Assembly: GCA_015680685.1 (NCBI GenBank)
Contig: MNCI01002682.1
Coordinates: 1,271,221 to 1,333,220, forward strand
Source: Gnetum montanum
Lineage: Eukaryota > Streptophyta > Gnetopsida > Gnetales > Gnetaceae
Length of the DNA stretch: 62,000 nt
Direction: 5' to 3'
Part shown: positions 59,437-62,000 of the stretch, piece after piece
Layout: every line of letters starts with the position of its first letter
How positions within the stretch are numbered: position 1 is the first letter of the stretch
Made by a program: the position numbers and the translations under genes
The notes under the pieces: generated by a model
Told to the model about the DNA's origin: nothing
The model's input: only the letters and a program-made list of their open reading frames with translations
The model's database searches: none

Positions 59437-59914
59437 TTACGCTATATCACGCGACATAGCGTAATGGCGCTTAGCGTGGCATTGAAACGGCATCAGAAGG
59501 ATGGTTACTTTAGCATAGGGAGAAGCTTAAGCAGTGGGATGTGCGATTTCTTGTGTATTTTTTGCTAAGTCTTTCGTTCAAAGACAGGTTTACGCTCGGT
59601 TACGCATAGCAGCGTAATAAGCTCCAGAACAGTCAAAGGCAAAGTCTAAGAAAATGCGACTGCTCAATCATACGCTCATCACGCAACGGAGCATATCGCA
59701 GCGTATTGTGTCGCCAAACTAGACATTGTTTACGCTTCACTACGCGTGGCTGTGTAAGCAAGCGTAAAACAGCTTTAATTCCATTGTTCCCATGTTACGT
59801 TACACTCATCCATGCAACACAGCGTGAATGAGCGTAATGTAACCCAAGACAGTTGAAACATGCCCAACGCGCATCTCTTCTTCACATGCACAATACGCGA
59901 ACGAGCGTATTGTG
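59437..59914 (+). repeat. Array of six dyads with ACGCT/AGCGT core
   Basis: Inverted arms: TTACGCTAT/ATAGCGTAA (59437-59464), TTACGCT/AGCGTAA (59590-59617), ATACGCT/AGCGTAT (59670-59706), TTTACGCTT/AAGCGTAAA (59729-59768), an imperfect one at about 59795-59843, and CACAATACGC/GCGTATTGTG with a 6-nt loop (59889-59914). They end about 100 bp before the TATA box. Confidence 0.8.
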
Positions 59915-60015
59915 CGTAATCAGGAAGTTTGACGCAAAATTGATCAAGTCAACATTGCCCGAAACACGCGGGACACACGTCATCAGGGTTGCGCCTTTTC
60001 CACGGAGCGTTGTAG

Positions 60016-60025
60016 CCTATAAATA
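60016..60025 (+). promoter_or_regulatory. TATA box of LTR F
   Basis: CCTATAAATA, followed by CCCCAG; it is placed as in LTR E and H. Confidence 0.65.
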
Positions 60026-60721
60026 CCCCAGTTGACAAAGATACAAAGGTTGGCAAATCAGAGAAGCAGAGGCATTTTTCTGAGCACCAGAGCACTTATC
60101 ACTTTTGGAGCAGAGATACAGAGAGCAGCGCCTTGGCAATTGTTGACAGCATCACCTCACAGCGGAAACAGAGCACAGTTCGCTTTGAGCACCAGTGACA
60201 GGAGTAATCGTTCTGCTGGGAAGACTCTATTGGTCAGAAACAATTGATCGGTAGACGTCAGAGCTTGGTCTTCCTTGTGTCTCAGCTTTAGCCCATGAGG
60301 TAGATCGGACTTCTGTTTGGACCGTTTTGCTTGTTTTTTTGTGCTTGCTTCACATCCAGTAATCGGGGATTCCCCAGTGTAATTTTTCATACAAAATATA
60401 CATTTTTCAAGTCAAAGCGCAGATCTTGAAACTACGTGCTTCTCTTATGTCAGCCTCCTTTTATCGTGCTTAGCGTTATCACCGTTGCAATCCATCTACA
60501 TCGTTTTCCCCTCGTTTTACGATTCCTTGAATCAGATCGTTTTCACGAAATATCCATCGGTTTACTGATTAGTAAGTCCCTATTTGATCGACAAGACTGT
60601 TCAGGGCACCGCGGATTCATTTTTCCAGCATAGTCCTCGCGTGGATCCGTGGCTAAAACTGTGTACACGGGATTTGTTCGGTATTTTCCAGCTGCCGACG
60701 TTTTCCATCGTTACAGTTTTC

Positions 60722-60740
60722 TGGCGCTAGAAGGAGGGCC
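60722..60740 (+). other. Element F primer-binding-like site
   Basis: TGGCGCTAGAAGGAGGGCC, probably the least mutated form of the family PBS. It begins with TGG, as expected for complementarity to a tRNA CCA end. Confidence 0.65.
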
Positions 60741-60960
60741 TTTAGGCTCCGATCTGAATATTTCGGGTAGCCCTAGTAGTGATCCATGCCCTAAACCATA
60801 GACGTAATACCTCTAGGGAAGTCTACGGTCAATAGCGTGGTATAAATCGGTCGCAAGGACGATTTCTTTGAAATCTTACAAGGTAGAAAGCCTTTTTTGT
60901 GCTTTTGTTGCTAGCCATCTCTTAGATCCGATTACCAGTTACTGCTAACTCCATTGATCA

Positions 60961-62000
60961 ATGGATTCCTTGTACACAACCACAACTGCCATGGTCCCTA
61001 CCGATCTGGGTGCCACACCTATGAATCCTATGGCGGTCACAGGACCAGCTCTTGGCGCAATGGGATCTCAGGGACCATTGCGTCGTTCATTAAGGCTTCA
61101 GGGAAAAGAGCCTATCTTCATGGTTATATCCCCTGAAGAATACAACTTCATATGCGTTAAGATCCAGGCAAAGCTGGCCCTCAGCCGAGCCAAACTCGAA
61201 GCGAAACCAAACTTTGAGGTGCTCCACCGAGGGGGCTATGATTTTAAGCCAACAGCTTACGACATAATTCCCTTGACCGAACACCAACACGAACTTATCA
61301 CACAGTTGGTCATGGCCAAAGGCCAGGCTTCACAAGCTGTGGTGGAGCCCCAGCATGGGGAGGAGGAAGAGGACGAATTTGTGGCCTAGTCGGAACATTC
61401 GTTCCATACTCTGGAACCTTCGTTCCATACGCTGAGCCCCCAAACGTATATAAATCCCTTGTTTCCTTTCAATGGATAAGCCGCACCTCTTAACCCAGCC
61501 ATGACCATGCAGATGCATTTCCCTGCCATGTCGTAGGCCAATGCGCAACCGTCTGGGTTGCAAGCACAAATACCGCACAATAACACGGGGGTGGTTCGGT
61601 CACCATGGGTACTTAGCATTCCAGTGGTGATCCCGGCAACCACCGCGCCCCATTTCATCCCTCAGATACAACCCCATAACGTATCTGTAACGTGCCCGGC
61701 CCAAACTTGGTCGCTTCCACATCCGCAAACTCAACAGATCGCTGCAGTCGCTCAACCACAAACATACATCCAACAGCCTGCCGTAGGTCAGTGGGCCAAC
61801 CCGGCGGTGCAACATGCTCAGCTTGTGGTGTACGGCGTGTAGCCCCCGATTGCACCTGTAACGCAAGCTCCATAGAGGATCCCGCAGTATACCCATCCCT
61901 ATCTTGTGCAGCAAGCGACGGTTAACCCCTCTGCGCAAGCCAGTAGGTGGTGGTCTTCGTAGGCTCCCTTGCCTGCTGGGATCCCTGCCCCACAACCAGC
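60961..62000 (+). pseudogene. Element F gag, 5' part, with in-frame TAG stops
   Basis: It starts MDSLYTTTTAMVPTD at 60961. RRSLRLQGKEP and EEYNFICVKIQAKL align with E and G, and PLTEHQHELITQLVMA with E (PLFEPHHQLISQLLMA). It is open to 61386; then six stops interrupt the Gln/Pro-rich region in the same frame, five TAG and one TAA, each where Gln fits. No frameshift was seen. The gag core lies beyond the window. Apart from these point changes it is well preserved. Confidence 0.7.

Larger units (their letters stand above)
59263..60715 (+). repeat. Element F 5' LTR
   Basis: It begins TAGTGAAACACC (E: TGTGAAACACC) and ends GTTACA, 6 nt before the PBS. The U3 carries an array of dyads (59437-59914). 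The TATA box is at 60016-60025, and the U5 at 60578-60656 is shared with E, G and H. Confidence 0.75.
59263..62000 (+). mobile_element. Element F: youngest T-family copy, 5' part only
   Basis: 5' LTR, PBS and gag start; the window ends within gag. It is rich in CpG, in contrast to all other copies, which suggests a recent insertion. Confidence 0.75.

Overview
Plant nuclear DNA, AT-rich, made almost entirely of nested, old Ty3/gypsy LTR retrotransposons. I see no intact host gene. The long mutual nesting, heavily decayed coding regions and strong loss of CpG suggest a large-genome seed plant, possibly a gymnosperm; the sequence does not fix the species. Two element families dominate.

Family 1 is Athila-like (primer-binding site resembling the tRNA-Asp type; LTRs about 0.76-0.91 kb). 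It has three copies: A (minus, 5413-17152, complete), B (plus, 19589-32169, complete, the only copy with reverse transcriptase, RNase H and integrase) and C (plus, 39668-46903, both ends cut off). All three carry a long third ORF after the pol position, with a predicted coiled-coil. It is preceded in all three by two conserved noncoding blocks and a palindrome-plus-TATA promoter-like site. A and C lack RT-INT with the same junction, so they are a non-autonomous subfamily and B is their autonomous relative.

Family 2 ('T', Tat-like is a guess; PBS-like motif GCTAGAAGGAGGG) has copies G (minus, 17388-39667), E (plus, 46904-about 59262) and F (plus, 59263-end, the youngest), plus an LTR fragment H. 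E and G encode gag and protease only. Downstream of the gag-pro stop they carry, on the opposite strand, a multi-exon gene with canonical GT-AG introns at conserved positions. This antisense intron-bearing cargo gene is the most striking thing in the window.

Layout: 1-1318 gag-pro end of a third family (K) and its presumed 3' LTR start; 1.4-3.0 kb fragments of host genes (xanthine dehydrogenase, pectinesterase); about 4.4-17.4 kb LTR H split by element A, which itself holds a 1.2-kb insertion; 17.4-39.7 kb element G split by element B (B sits inside an exon of G's antisense gene); 39.7-46.9 kb element C, invaded by G on the left and by E on the right; 46.9-59.3 kb E; 59.3-62 kb F. Inferred order of insertion: C before G and E; G before B and H; H before A; F is the most recent.

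Most premature stops that I read are TAG at positions where Gln or Trp is expected. This fits cytosine deamination in CAG/CTG (CHG) context.
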